Positions 50,816-59,325 of a stretch of 64,000 bases of DNA are shown here, piece after piece. The stretch comes from JBMNFI01 sp050949225 (GTDB lineage: Bacteria > Bacillota > Dehalobacteriia > UBA4068), in the NCBI GenBank assembly GCA_050949225.1, contig JBMNFI010000001.1, forward strand, positions 310,001 to 374,000, read 5' to 3'. A program made the position numbers and the translations under genes. The notes below the pieces were generated by a model. That model was not told where the DNA came from. It saw nothing but the letters and a program-made list of their open reading frames with translations, and searched no databases. Each line of letters begins with the position of its first letter. Within the stretch, counting starts at the first letter, position 1.

Positions 50816-50959
50816 TTAGTCAGTATAATACTGCTCAATCATCTTGTGCAGGGTGGCTGCCAACTGTGGAGACACTTGATATGGATCAGCCTCGGACAGG
50901 GATAAAGCAATCAACTGTCCTTTACTCCCGACCAAAACCTTCTTGTAAATATCTCCAGC
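50816..50959 (-). pseudogene. C-terminal remnant of a tenth family L lipoprotein gene, opposite strand
   Basis: A 47-codon minus-strand frame without start, opened by a stop codon just upstream, encoding AGDIYKKVLVGSKGQ ... SPQLAATLHKMIEQYYTD-stop. It matches the C-terminal part of family L (PESILATLNEMIEKYRPD in L7). Shows that copies once lay in both directions here. Confidence 0.6.
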
Positions 50960-50984
50960 CTAACACAATAAGCCTGATCGTACA

Positions 50985-51150
50985 AGCTTTTTTCACCAAC
51001 CACCGCCCTCACTCCCTTTTCCCTGCGGTCGTTCCCCCCCCCCCCACTCCCTCATCCCAACAAAAAGGAGTACCCACCCGGGCACTCCCTCACACACTAA
51101 AAAGTAACACTCCCACTAACCCGGCCGCCCCTCTCTCAACCGCCGTTCCC
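50985..51150. repeat. pyrimidine-rich block F
   Basis: C/T-rich on plus, with a run of 12 C near 51037-51048 and the shared core at 51061-51090 (AAAAAGGAGTACCCACCCGG then GCACTCCCTC). Lies between the convergent lipoprotein array and the ankyrin lipoprotein gene. No gene supported. Confidence 0.75.
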
Positions 51151-51213
51151 TGTAAACACCGCACTCACACAAAAAAACAACCCCTGCTTGCAGCTTTAGG
51201 CTTACTTCAGCAG
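51141..51213. repeat. ~73-bp direct repeat, left copy, bounding the immunity island
   Basis: CGCCG(T/C)TCCCTGTAAACACC through TGCTTGCAGCTTTAG and on to CAG recurs at 55629-55701 with about six mismatches. The left copy runs into the stop codon of the ankyrin gene at 51202. Confidence 0.8.
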
Positions 51214-52131
51214 TTCTAGCAGTCTTTCCGGATTTTCATACTTCACGGATCCATCTTCAATGTTCATCTTAACATAATCATAGGCCGTTTTTCCGGCATT
51301 ATCCTTAAGACTTTTATCTGCTCCGTGAAACAAAAGATATTCTACTACCGGTTCACAAGAATCGTTAAGAACTACTAAAACGAGAGGAGTCGCTCCGGTA
51401 TCTTTTTTTCGCATATTGACATCGAAACCTTTTTCTTCTATCAAATGCTTGATAATCGGCAAGTAGGCTTGTATTTTTAGTTGGTCATCACCAATAGAAC
51501 GCATACTAGCGTTACATGCAATTTGCAGTATATTGCCTTCCTCTTCATACTCTTGATGAATATCTACCCCTGCCTTCTCCAGCAGATCAATCATCTCACA
51601 AGTGCGAGTGTTCTCGATATCTACATAAGCTATTACTCTATATAAGGCATTTTTTTCCCCCTCACTATAATAATTGGCATCGGCACCCTCGGCCAACAGC
51701 AACTTCATGACCTCCACACATTTTTCATTATAATTATTGGCGGTAGCCATTAACGGCGATGTATTAGTCCTATCAGTTACAAAGTTCACGTCGGCACCCT
51801 GCTCAATCATAATCTGCACAAGTTCATAATAACCCATCCCGCAAGCCGCATGCAAAGGAGTAGTATACAAGACTATGCTGCCATCAATGATAGGCGCTGC
51901 TATATTAAGATCATAATTATTATCTGCCAGCATTTGCTTTGCTTGTTCTTCTTCACCATCTACAATAGCTATAATAAGCTCATAAGCAAATTTCTCCTCT
52001 GCACTCAGATCGCTAATAAGCTCTGCTTCCAGATCTTCATAAAGGAGATCAGCACATCCTACCATTAGCATAGCACTTACAAGCACTACACATATCACAG
52101 AAAATAGCTTAGATTTATTCTTATCAATCAT
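51202..52131 (-). CDS. ankyrin-repeat lipoprotein, probable immunity-type protein
   Basis: A 309-aa lipoprotein (signal to VGC at about residue 26) with four or five ankyrin repeats: YTTPLHAACGMGYYELVQIMIEQGADV, SPLMATANNYNEKCVEVMKLLLAEGADANY, GATPLVLVVLNDSCEPVVEYLLFHGADKSLKDNAGKTAYDYV (shown in parts). Ankyrin proteins next to polymorphic toxin tips are known immunity proteins; here it directly follows an RHS tip (32-bp gap). Extracytoplasmic placement would guard the cell surface. Paralogue at 53388. Role is inferred from context. Confidence 0.75.
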   Translation of the reverse strand: MIDKNKSKLFSVICVVLVSAMLMVGCADLLYEDLEAELISDLSAEEKFAYELIIAIVDGEEEQAKQMLADNNYDLNIAAPIIDGSIVLYTTPLHAACGMGYYELVQIMIEQGADVNFVTDRTNTSPLMATANNYNEKCVEVMKLLLAEGADANYYSEGEKNALYRVIAYVDIENTRTCEMIDLLEKAGVDIHQEYEEEGNILQIACNASMRSIGDDQLKIQAYLPIIKHLIEEKGFDVNMRKKDTGATPLVLVVLNDSCEPVVEYLLFHGADKSLKDNAGKTAYDYVKMNIEDGSVKYENPERLLELLK

Positions 52132-52163
52132 AGCTTACCCCTCATAGCTTTCATTTTTTACTC

Positions 52164-53276
52164 TTAATTAACAACCCAAGACCTCGGGTCAAAAATTCCT
52201 CCTTCAAACCAGTAAGAATCTTGATCATATCCCAGATCGTCTTTCCCTACACTACCAATATCTGCCGGATTGGCGCGTCCACGTATGCTGGCATCCGGAA
52301 CAATATACGCAGCAATTGCGTGCAGTTTAATCTCCATGATGACCCCCACATCTGTTCTTCCAGACAAAGCCCCACTTCCAGCTACCGATCGAGTTGTCCT
52401 AATAATCTCATCTCCCATACCTCCAGACATCATAGAGGCTGCAGAAAAATTGCTTTTATAGTCATCTTTACAATACACTGCAACCAGGCCTTCAGACTTA
52501 TTAACTCCATACGATATAGTGAAACTTTGGCCAGATGCTGCTGTTGCTGTCGTTTTATATACCACATACGTTAGTTCTTTATCACCTCTTGATTTGTTAA
52601 AACCTTTCCCAGTATTAGTTGTTGTATATGAATATTTCCTTTTAGAACTTCTACTGGCAATTGTTGTTCCAATTTTCCTTATCACAGGATTCTTAGAAAT
52701 TTGTCTGGATACGTTCCTGAGTGCACTAACAACCTTAACGGCTAGGCTCCTTATAAGGCTTCGTAGCGATATCTGCCCATCATGATCATCAAAATTCACC
52801 GGGTTGTTATTGCAATAAGTGTACAGATTAGTATCTTTCAAGCTCATGCTGCTGGAACCAACTAAATCAACCGCATCAGCACTAACAAAGCGACAGACCA
52901 CCGGATCATAATTCCTGGTCTGCAGGTTATACCAACCAGTATCCTGATCATAATAATAGCCTCTATAACGCAGCGGATTGATGGTGCCAATAGTCTCACC
53001 GTTCAAATTGGTAGCCGACAATACTTGACCATAGAAATCATATTTATATTCCGCCACCAATGTCTTATCAACTGCTGTCCCCGTGCCACTCTGCGATTTG
53101 ACCTTAACCAGACCGATCACATTGCCCTCACCATTTTTCATATAGAAATACAGGTTGTAGGCTTTGGGATTATCGAATTGGTCGGTCTTACTCAATAGAT
53201 ATTCTACTGCCCCGTCGGTATCATAGAAATACTTCAAGACCCTTGTTAGACTACCGTTAGCATTATAATGTTCCTC
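52164..53276 (-). pseudogene. 5'-truncated RHS toxin tip (RHS core end plus C-terminal domain)
   Basis: A 370-codon frame opened by a stop codon at 53277-53279. Its first ~150 codons encode the end of an RHS repeat protein with the RHS-associated core: NPLRYRGYYYDQDTGWYNLQTRNYDPVVCRFVSADAV and NLYTYCNNNPVNFDDHDGQ (shown in parts; the usual DPxG is DHDG). The last ~205 codons are a variable tip (for example GQSFTISYGVNKSEGLVAVY and MEIKLHAIAAYIVPDASIRG) that I cannot assign to a toxin family. Without the 5' part it looks like an orphan tip, kept as a donor for recombination or no longer expressed. Confidence 0.75.
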
Positions 53277-53327
53277 TTATCCTCTAATGTTTTTTCGAAG
53301 CAGTACAATCCTTCAAGAAAGCCAAGA

Positions 53328-53356
53328 CCAGATATCAACAAGACATCTGGCCTTTC
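53328..53356. terminator. terminator-like hairpin between RHS fragment and ankyrin gene
   Basis: CCAGAT-ATCAACAAGAC-ATCTGG; T-rich sequence follows on plus (CCTTTCCTTTC) and partly on minus. Probably ends the ankyrin transcript. Confidence 0.4.
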
Positions 53357-53378
53357 CTTTCTTTTATAACTTTTAGGG

Positions 53379-53614
53379 GATTTTATCTCACGGCTTCAGC
53401 ATCTCTAGCAGTCTTTCCGGATTTTCATACTTCACGGATCCATCTTCAAGACCTTCCACAAGATAGTCATACTTAGTCTTTCCTGCATGATCCTTAAGAC
53501 CTTTATCTGCCCCTTGAGCCAAAAGATACTCTACGATTGGCTCACAGTCAGCATCAAGGCTTAATACAATCAACGGTGTAGCTCCTGTGTCTCTTTTTTG
53601 CACATTGACATCAA
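53379..53614. repeat. 236-bp direct repeat, copy 1 (ankyrin C-terminal coding region)
   Basis: Bases 53379-53614 recur at 54855-55090 with few differences. They cover the stop codon and the last ~75 codons of the ankyrin gene at 53388. Confidence 0.85.
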
Positions 53615-54317
53615 AACCTTTTTCTTCAACCAGGAATTTGATGATCTCTAATCTATCTTGTGATTTACTATTATCTGCCCCCTCTAGCCAACAAATCATA
53701 TGAAGGATATTTCCATAATCTTCGTATTCTTTATCTTCATACTCTTTGTAGATATCCACACCTGCCTGCTCTAACAAATCAATTATCTTGAAAACATTAG
53801 TTGGATTATCCCATGTAAAGATAACATTATATAGAGCATCCTGATCAACGCTATTATTATAATTAGCATCTGCTCCCTTAGCTAGCAAAAACTCTATAAT
53901 CTCAACATATTTCAGGCTATCACTCATAACCGCATACATTAATGGTGATTCAGAATTCCAATCTAGCACAAGGTTCACATCAGCCCCTCGTTCCACCATC
54001 ATCTGGACTATTTCATAATCGCCAAAACAACAAGCTGCCTGTAGAGGGGTTATGTAATCCGCGATACTTCTATGGTCAAAAAATATAAACGATTCTACAT
54101 TAAGATCACTGTTGTTGTTTTGTAGCAGTTCTTTAGCTCTTTCCTCCTTATCATCTTGCATCGCTAAAATAATTTTACGGGCCATGCGCTCATCTTTATT
54201 CATAACAGGAGTACCCATAAAAAAATTTTCATAGGTACTACAGCCTGCTACCAAAAAGGCTCCAAAGATCACCACACATATTATTGTTATTATTTTTATC
54301 TTATTCTTTCTAGTCAT
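53388..54317 (-). CDS. ankyrin-repeat lipoprotein, second copy
   Basis: A 309-aa paralogue of the gene at 51202, same length. Start at 54317 (MTRKNKIKIITIICVVIFGA, lipobox VAGC) behind ACAAGGAAG; it overlaps the end of the DUF2691-like gene by 8 bp. Ankyrin units include TPLQAACCFGDYEIVQMMVERGADVN and TPLIVLSLDADCEPIVEYLLAQGADKGLKD (shown in parts). Probably an immunity-type protein co-transcribed with the DUF2691-like gene. Confidence 0.75.
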   Translation of the reverse strand: MTRKNKIKIITIICVVIFGAFLVAGCSTYENFFMGTPVMNKDERMARKIILAMQDDKEERAKELLQNNNSDLNVESFIFFDHRSIADYITPLQAACCFGDYEIVQMMVERGADVNLVLDWNSESPLMYAVMSDSLKYVEIIEFLLAKGADANYNNSVDQDALYNVIFTWDNPTNVFKIIDLLEQAGVDIYKEYEDKEYEDYGNILHMICWLEGADNSKSQDRLEIIKFLVEEKGFDVNVQKRDTGATPLIVLSLDADCEPIVEYLLAQGADKGLKDHAGKTKYDYLVEGLEDGSVKYENPERLLEMLKP

Positions 54318-54771
54318 CTTCCTTGTAAAAAATCTCACACTCATTATCTGGATAAAAATATTCAACGTTAGTAAACCCATGTTTTTTAGTATTATCCTTA
54401 ACTATATCTAAAATATCTGGGTTTTTGGCATAAATATTCACATACAGACTGTCATCGATTTCAATTACTATTTCACAATCACTTTTGGCAAAATCTCCAT
54501 AAGTATTTATGTCTTTACATTCACTACCAAGAGGACACGCTCTTACATATAACCAGATAAGCAAGTGGCCTTCTGTAAAATCAATCGCTTCTCTAAACTC
54601 CTGACCACTATAAAATCCCTCTTTAAATAATACACCCGGGTTTGGGCCTCTTTGAACTAGCATTTCATTAGACCCAAATTCCCAAATATATTTTTCCAAC
54701 GATATATTTTCAAGGATTTCTTGTAAATATGATCCATATTTTTTAGGTATTTCAAAACGCAGTGATTGCAT
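54310..54771 (-). CDS. DUF2691-like protein
   Basis: A 153-aa protein, MQSLRFEIPKKYGSYLQEIL then EKYIWEFGSNEML, and DCEIVIEIDDSLYVNIYAKNP near the end. The FEIPxxYGxYLxxIL start recalls DUF2691 (recognised from memory, moderate certainty). Start at 54771 follows TATGGAGG. No signal peptide, so cytoplasmic. Next to RHS tip and ankyrin genes it may be an immunity protein for a tip no longer present. Confidence 0.6.
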   Translation of the reverse strand: MQSLRFEIPKKYGSYLQEILENISLEKYIWEFGSNEMLVQRGPNPGVLFKEGFYSGQEFREAIDFTEGHLLIWLYVRACPLGSECKDINTYGDFAKSDCEIVIEIDDSLYVNIYAKNPDILDIVKDNTKKHGFTNVEYFYPDNECEIFYKEDD

Positions 54772-54854
54772 TATATTGCCTCCATACATTATTTTGCAGC
54801 CCCAACATATCTAAGTTAGCATCGTAGAACCCCCCAGCCCTTTCAAGAGGCTGA

Positions 54855-55090
54855 GATTTTATCTCACGGCTTCAGCATCTCTAGCAGTCTTTCCGGATTT
54901 TCATACTTCACGAATCCATCTTCAAGACCTTCCACAAGATAGTCATACTTAGTCTTTCCTGCATAATCCTTAAGACCTTTATCTGCCCCTTGAGCCAAAA
55001 GATACTCTACGATTGGCTCACAGTCAGCATCAAGGCTTAATACAATCAACGGTGTAGCTCCGGTATCTTTTTCTCGCACATTGACATCAA
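54855..55090. repeat. 236-bp direct repeat, copy 2
   Basis: Copy of 53379-53614; here it forms the 3' end of the chimeric gene at 54864. Confidence 0.85.
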
Positions 55091-55562
55091 TATTTTCGTC
55101 TTCTATTTCTCTATCAAAAACTAGCCGATCACTCTCAGGAGTAAAGTACTCAATATCAGTAAATCTCAGCTTCTCAGCATTGGCCCTAAAAATATCTAAA
55201 ATCCCTGGATCTTTGGCATAAACATTCACATATAGACTATCATCTACATTGATCACTATTTGACAATCACTTTTTATAAAATCATCATAAGTTGTTATAT
55301 CATTACATTCCCTGCCCTTAAAACAAGCTCTTATACTCATAAAAATCAGAAAATTACCTTCCGCTGGAAAATTAATAGTTTTTATGAATTCTTCCCCACT
55401 AATAAATCCTTTTGTAGTAATTTTCTCTACATCTGAACCACTGCCAGGAAACATTTCGTTAAAGCCAAATTCCCAAACATATTTTTCAAGTGGGATGTCT
55501 TTACAAAGATCATACAAATAATTACCATATGCATTAGGTGTTTCAAAGCTTAAGGCTTCCAT
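54864..55562 (-). CDS. chimeric protein: DUF2691-like N-terminal part with ankyrin C-terminal tail
   Basis: A 232-aa protein. Residues 1-~158 are homologous to the DUF2691-like protein at 54310 (FETPNAYGNYLYDLC; DCQIVINVDDSLYVNVYAKDP). Residues ~160-232 are almost identical to the end of the ankyrin lipoprotein at 53388 (KDTGATPLIVLSLDADCEPI ... NPERLLEMLKP). The join coincides with the end of the 236-bp DNA repeat, so the gene arose by recombination that replaced the DUF2691 C-terminus with an ankyrin tail and is in frame. Start at 55562 behind AAGGAG. Confidence 0.8.
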   Translation of the reverse strand: MEALSFETPNAYGNYLYDLCKDIPLEKYVWEFGFNEMFPGSGSDVEKITTKGFISGEEFIKTINFPAEGNFLIFMSIRACFKGRECNDITTYDDFIKSDCQIVINVDDSLYVNVYAKDPGILDIFRANAEKLRFTDIEYFTPESDRLVFDREIEDENIDVNVREKDTGATPLIVLSLDADCEPIVEYLLAQGADKGLKDYAGKTKYDYLVEGLEDGFVKYENPERLLEMLKP

Positions 55563-55628
55563 ACATAACATCTCCTTAAATTATTCTTACAATCCCAACA
55601 TGACTACACCTCTGACAACCAAAGATCC

Positions 55629-55701
55629 CGCCGCTCCCTGTAAACACCGCACTCACACAAAAAAACAACCCCTGCTTGCAGCTTTAGACTTGCTTTAACA
55701 G
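55629..55701. repeat. ~73-bp direct repeat, right copy
   Basis: Matches 51141-51213. This copy includes most of the terminator of tRNA-Arg. Confidence 0.8.
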
Positions 55702-55706
55702 GGGTT
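55659..55706 (-). terminator. intrinsic terminator of tRNA-Arg
   Basis: On minus AACCCCTG (55706-55699) pairs with CAGGGGTT (55674-55667), followed by GTTTTTTT, six bases after the tRNA CCA. Confidence 0.75.
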
Positions 55707-55711
55707 ATTTA

Positions 55712-55788
<77 letters not shown>

Positions 55789-55825
55789 TCGGAAGTTTTT
55801 TAGCAAAAACCGCTAAAAAAGTAAA

Positions 55826-55899
55826 TGGAGCGGGTGATGGGAATCGAACCCACGTGGCCAGCTTGGAAGGCTGGAGCTTTACCATTAAGCAACACCCGC
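55826..55899 (-). tRNA. tRNA-Gly (anticodon UCC)
   Basis: Acceptor GCGGGTG/CACCCGC, anticodon stem CCAGC/GCTGG with loop CTTCCAA (anticodon TCC), T arm GTGGGTTCGATTCCCAT, encoded CCA. Upstream of tRNA-Arg on the same strand, likely one transcript. Confidence 0.95.
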
Positions 55900-56087
55900 A
55901 CAAATATCATTTCCATAACAGACAAAATTTATTATACAATAAATCCGCCGGCTTTTCAACTATTTTTTTATAAATAACCCCGATTTGCAGAAAATAAGAG
56001 CAGAATTGCCATTTTATACTTTACAAACAGCTCGCCAAAGGGTATCCTAAAAGGTGTTATAGCAAAACACTAAAAGGAGTGGGCTAA

Positions 56088-56507
56088 ATGAAAATAGCTT
56101 TGGTAACCGATGGTAAAAAAATGCATTCCACAATCCCGATGCGCTTTGAGGACGGCGACTTTTTGTTGATATATGAGACGGACAAACCCGCTATTGTAGA
56201 AATCTACAGCGCCGCCGAGCAAAAAGATCCCCCTCTCTTTTTTGCTGAACAAATTATTGACTGGGACTGTGAGGCCGTGATCTGCGGCTCTTTGGAAAAA
56301 GAATCCTTTGATAAAATCGCCGATGCCTGCATCACTCGCTACTACGGCGCCGGCATGAAAGCAGAAGAAGCTTTTCAGCATATGATGAAACATCAACTGC
56401 AAATAACCGCCAATTTTTTGGGCGCCACCGGCTGCTCCGGGCATGATCACGACCATGACCACGACCATGACCACGATCATGACCACGACTGCGGTCACCA
56501 GCACTAA
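56088..56507 (+). CDS. NifX/NafY-like iron-molybdenum cofactor-family protein with His-Asp tail
   Basis: A 139-aa protein. Residues 1-~110 show the dinitrogenase FeMo-cofactor-binding (NifX/NifB C-terminal) fold: MKIALVTDGK, FLLIYETDKPAIVEIY, DWDCEAVICGSL, DACITRYYGAGMKAEEAFQH (in such proteins a tail like IxRYxGxGxxAxEA is typical). The last ~25 residues are alternating His and Asp (GHDHDHDH... ending CGHQH), a clear metal-binding tail. No nif genes nearby, so a metal-cluster or metal-storage role is more likely than nitrogenase assembly. AAAGGAG start. Confidence 0.8.
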   Translation: MKIALVTDGKKMHSTIPMRFEDGDFLLIYETDKPAIVEIYSAAEQKDPPLFFAEQIIDWDCEAVICGSLEKESFDKIADACITRYYGAGMKAEEAFQHMMKHQLQITANFLGATGCSGHDHDHDHDHDHDHDHDCGHQH

Positions 56508-56584
56508 AAAACCCTTTAAAAGCAAGGATCTTGCCTCAATTCGGCAGCCGTCAGGCTGCCAAAAAGCCTTATCTAATTACAATT

Positions 56585-56612
56585 ACCGCCGCAATCCGGC
56601 GGTTTTTTGCTT
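56585..56612 (+). terminator. intrinsic terminator
   Basis: ACCGCCG-CAAT-CCGGCGGT followed by TTTTTGC, between the NifX-like gene and the converging ecfT. Confidence 0.75.
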
Positions 56613-56643
56613 TCTTTGACAAAATAACCCATCTCAAAACCCC

Positions 56644-57384
56644 TCATAAAACCCGCAACCAGATCACCACCGCCGCCGTCAGTACCGGCACCATAATCAA
56701 AATCAGCCAATCCACCCGTGAAAGCTCCAAACGCCGCAAATAAGTACGCTGCGGATAAGCACGAAAAGCTCGCGCCTCCATCGCTATCGCCATCGCCTTG
56801 GTGCGGTTTAAAGCCCCTGCTAAAATGGGCAGAGAAATACGTAAATAGAGCTGCAATTTTTGCTTAAGCGAAGTTTTTTTCAGCTCACTGCCACGCAATT
56901 GGACAGCATAAAAAACATTTAAGCCCTCATCACGCAAAATGGGGATAAAATGAATCGAAGCCATGGTCATAAAAGCGATTTCATAAGGAATCCTCCATTG
57001 TACCAGCGCCAATAGATAATCACGCACATCCCCCGACAGCATGATCAAAGCCGAAGAAACGATAATCAACAGGCGCAAAGTCAGCATGCAGGCCATCGTA
57101 AAACCACCGCTTGTCACCAAGGTCAAACCCTTAATCACCAGCAGCGGCTCGCCTGTTCTGACAAAAAAGGATTGCAAAATAAACAGGACGGCGATCAGCC
57201 AGAAAATACCTTTGACCTGTCTGACAATATCGGCAATCTTCGCCCTGCCTAAAAGCAATAGTAGCCAAGTGGCAGCCAGCACAAATAAAAGATACAACGG
57301 CTGCTGCAACAGCATCCCCAAAGAGGAAAAACCCGCCAACAAAACAATGCGGCAGCGAGGATCCAGACCACCCAGATCAAACAT
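56644..57384 (-). CDS. ECF transporter transmembrane protein EcfT
   Basis: A 246-aa T component linking S component and ATPases. Five or so transmembrane helices and the coupling motif AMAIAMEARAFRAYPQRTYL, the second A-R-G/A-type signature of EcfT; the first (VQLRGSELKK) also fits. Its start overlaps the upstream ATPase gene by 8 bp. Last gene of the operon. Confidence 0.9.
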   Translation of the reverse strand: MFDLGGLDPRCRIVLLAGFSSLGMLLQQPLYLLFVLAATWLLLLLGRAKIADIVRQVKGIFWLIAVLFILQSFFVRTGEPLLVIKGLTLVTSGGFTMACMLTLRLLIIVSSALIMLSGDVRDYLLALVQWRIPYEIAFMTMASIHFIPILRDEGLNVFYAVQLRGSELKKTSLKQKLQLYLRISLPILAGALNRTKAMAIAMEARAFRAYPQRTYLRRLELSRVDWLILIMVPVLTAAVVIWLRVL

Positions 57385-58033
57385 CCCCGCACACCCCCTT
57401 TAAGTGCACCTCACGCTGGCAATAGCGACGCACGAAGCCCTCATCATGGCTGACCACAATAATGCCGCAGCCCAGCTCCTTACGGATCTGTAAAATCAAC
57501 TCACCCAGCAGCTGCCGCCGATGAACATCCAAATGCGCCGTCGGCTCATCAAGCATTAAATAACGTGGACGCATGGCCAAAACCGCCGCCAGCACCAAAC
57601 GCTGCTTTTCCCCTTGGCTAAGATGAAAAGGAAAAGATTCTCGATGTTGCGTCAACTGAAAATAATCTAAATAATAGTCGGTGCGACTATCAATTTCCGC
57701 CGCCTCAAGCCCCTGATTTTTTAAACCATAAGCCATCTCTTCGGCGACCGTCGTACAAAAGAGCTGCTGAGCGGGGTTTTGCATCACATAACCGATCAAA
57801 CGCCCCACCTCTGCCAAAGTCAATTCACTGACATTTGTCCCATCCAAAAGCACCCGCCCGCTTTGCGGGGTCAAAATACCTAAAAGCAGTTTCACCAAAG
57901 TAGTCTTTCCGCATCCATTGGGCCCGGTTAAAGCGGCAATTTCATCAGCAAAAAACTCCACACTGGTCTCTTTTAAGACCACTTGCGGACTTTTAGGATA
58001 GGAAAAAGTCACCTGCTCTGCCACCAGACTCAT
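57377..58033 (-). CDS. ECF transporter ATP-binding protein (EcfA-type), second ATPase
   Basis: A 218-aa ABC ATPase: Walker A GPNGCGKTT, Q-loop VMQNPAQQLF, signature LSQGEKQR, Walker B YLMLDEPTAHLD and His switch VVSHDEGF. The Q-loop sequence NPAQQLF is typical of cobalt/ECF ATPases. Overlaps the partner ATPase gene by 4 bp (ATGA), so a heterodimer is expected. Confidence 0.92.
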   Translation of the reverse strand: MSLVAEQVTFSYPKSPQVVLKETSVEFFADEIAALTGPNGCGKTTLVKLLLGILTPQSGRVLLDGTNVSELTLAEVGRLIGYVMQNPAQQLFCTTVAEEMAYGLKNQGLEAAEIDSRTDYYLDYFQLTQHRESFPFHLSQGEKQRLVLAAVLAMRPRYLMLDEPTAHLDVHRRQLLGELILQIRKELGCGIIVVSHDEGFVRRYCQREVHLKGVCGDV

Positions 58034-58779
58034 TCGGTCACCCCCTGCTCTTGGTATAAAAACTGCTGTTTGAGAAACTCACGATCCGCCAAAATAGCCT
58101 GCGGCGTGTCCAAACGCTCTACCCGCCCTGCTGCCATCACCAGCCACAAATCGGCTTCTTTTGCCAACGTCAAATCATGCTCAACCATGATCAAAGTTTT
58201 CCCCGCCTGCTGTAACAGGCGCAAAGCTTTTTTGACTAAACGCTTACCGTTTTTATCAAGATGGCTCATCGGCTCGTCCAAAATCAAAATAGTCGGATTA
58301 AGCGTCAAAACCGAGCCCATCGCCACCAATTGCTTTTGTCCGCCGGAAAGCTTGGACGGCGACTTAAGCGCCAAATCCTCCAGCTGCAACAGCTGCAAAA
58401 CCTCATCAATTCTCTCTCTGATTAAGGCCGGCTCTAAACAAAGGTTTTCCGGTGCAAAAGCCAGCTCATCTTCGACAGTAGTGGTCACCATCTGTAAATC
58501 GGGATCCTGCATCACCAGGCCAATCTTGCGGCACAATTGCACCAAAGGAATCTCTGCAATGTCATAACCGTCCAAAATAATTTTACCGCTCAGTGTGCCG
58601 CCCAAAACCTGCGGAATAATGCCGCATAAGGCATGACAAAGCGTGCTCTTTCCGCAACCGGAAAGCCCGATAATCGCCGTCAAAGACCCTCGCGGCAGCG
58701 CAAAAGAGAGGTCATTTAACACTTGACCTCCCTCTTCATAAGCATAAGATAGATTTTCGACAATCACGGCCTTTGTCAT
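58030..58779 (-). CDS. ECF transporter ATP-binding protein (EcfA-type), first ATPase
   Basis: A 249-aa ABC ATPase: Walker A GLSGCGKST, Q-loop VMQDPDLQMVTTTVEDELAF, signature LSGGQKQ, Walker B ILILDEPMSHLD, His switch MVEHDLT. In front of the second ATPase and the T gene. Together with the S component at 60306 this makes a dedicated ECF module rather than a shared one. Confidence 0.92.
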   Translation of the reverse strand: MTKAVIVENLSYAYEEGGQVLNDLSFALPRGSLTAIIGLSGCGKSTLCHALCGIIPQVLGGTLSGKIILDGYDIAEIPLVQLCRKIGLVMQDPDLQMVTTTVEDELAFAPENLCLEPALIRERIDEVLQLLQLEDLALKSPSKLSGGQKQLVAMGSVLTLNPTILILDEPMSHLDKNGKRLVKKALRLLQQAGKTLIMVEHDLTLAKEADLWLVMAAGRVERLDTPQAILADREFLKQQFLYQEQGVTE

Positions 58780-58806
58780 CTGTGAACTGTCTCCTCTATT
58801 AAATCT

Positions 58807-59325
58807 CTATTTAATCTCTATTTCATTTAAAAAACGTGCCGAACGATTGCCAAAGGGGTCTTCTACAATAATAATGCGGAAAGGTCCGCTGCCCCCATCA
58901 TCAATCGTACCCAGGCTTTGATTATCTTTTGCATAAGCCAAGAGGACGTTTTCAGGTTGGTTGACCTCGGTGCTTGACAATACTGAGGCATAACCATCCA
59001 CCGCCTTGGTGATAAATTTATGTTCACCCGTTAAAAGCTGCGGATCAACCTCCTTTAGTAAATCAGCCAGCCAAACTCCGGTGAAAACACCCGTTTCATT
59101 ACCCTTGGAGCTGGAAACAACGGTCTTTTCAATCCCCACAGCAGGTAGTTTTTTCACCTCTTCGAGCGTAAAGCTCTTTAAGATTTGATCATCTTGGGTA
59201 ATATTGATGGTCGCATCGGCAAAATCGTTGTCAGGCCGATTAAGATAACTGCCAATGATAACCACCACCGCCAAAGCGATGATAATAACAACAATCACCT
59301 TAATGTTGAGCTTTTTTTTGGTCAT
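58807..59325 (-). CDS. membrane-anchored protein with sulfite-oxidase-like (molybdopterin-binding-type) domain
   Basis: A 172-aa protein: N-terminal transmembrane anchor (VIVVIIIALAVVVIIGSYL) and an extracytoplasmic domain with SFTLEEVKKLPAVGI, GVFTGVWLADLLKEV, DGYASVLSSTEV and FGNRSARFLNEIEIK, the strand order of the oxidoreductase molybdopterin-binding domain (PF00174-type). The catalytic Cys region of true sulfite oxidases is not seen. Two more proteins of this locus carry the same kind of domain. Coupled to the upstream gene by a 1-bp overlap. A ligand-binding role for the ECF transporter is inferred. Confidence 0.7.
   Translation of the reverse strand: MTKKKLNIKVIVVIIIALAVVVIIGSYLNRPDNDFADATINITQDDQILKSFTLEEVKKLPAVGIEKTVVSSSKGNETGVFTGVWLADLLKEVDPQLLTGEHKFITKAVDGYASVLSSTEVNQPENVLLAYAKDNQSLGTIDDGGSGPFRIIIVEDPFGNRSARFLNEIEIK

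Noticed and set aside
51202..54317. Ankyrin proteins as host-directed effectors
   Set aside because: Both have lipobox signal peptides and lie beside an RHS tip, the setting of immunity proteins.
56088..56507. NifX-like protein as evidence for nitrogen fixation
   Set aside because: No nifHDK or other nif genes are visible; this family also occurs in non-fixing bacteria.
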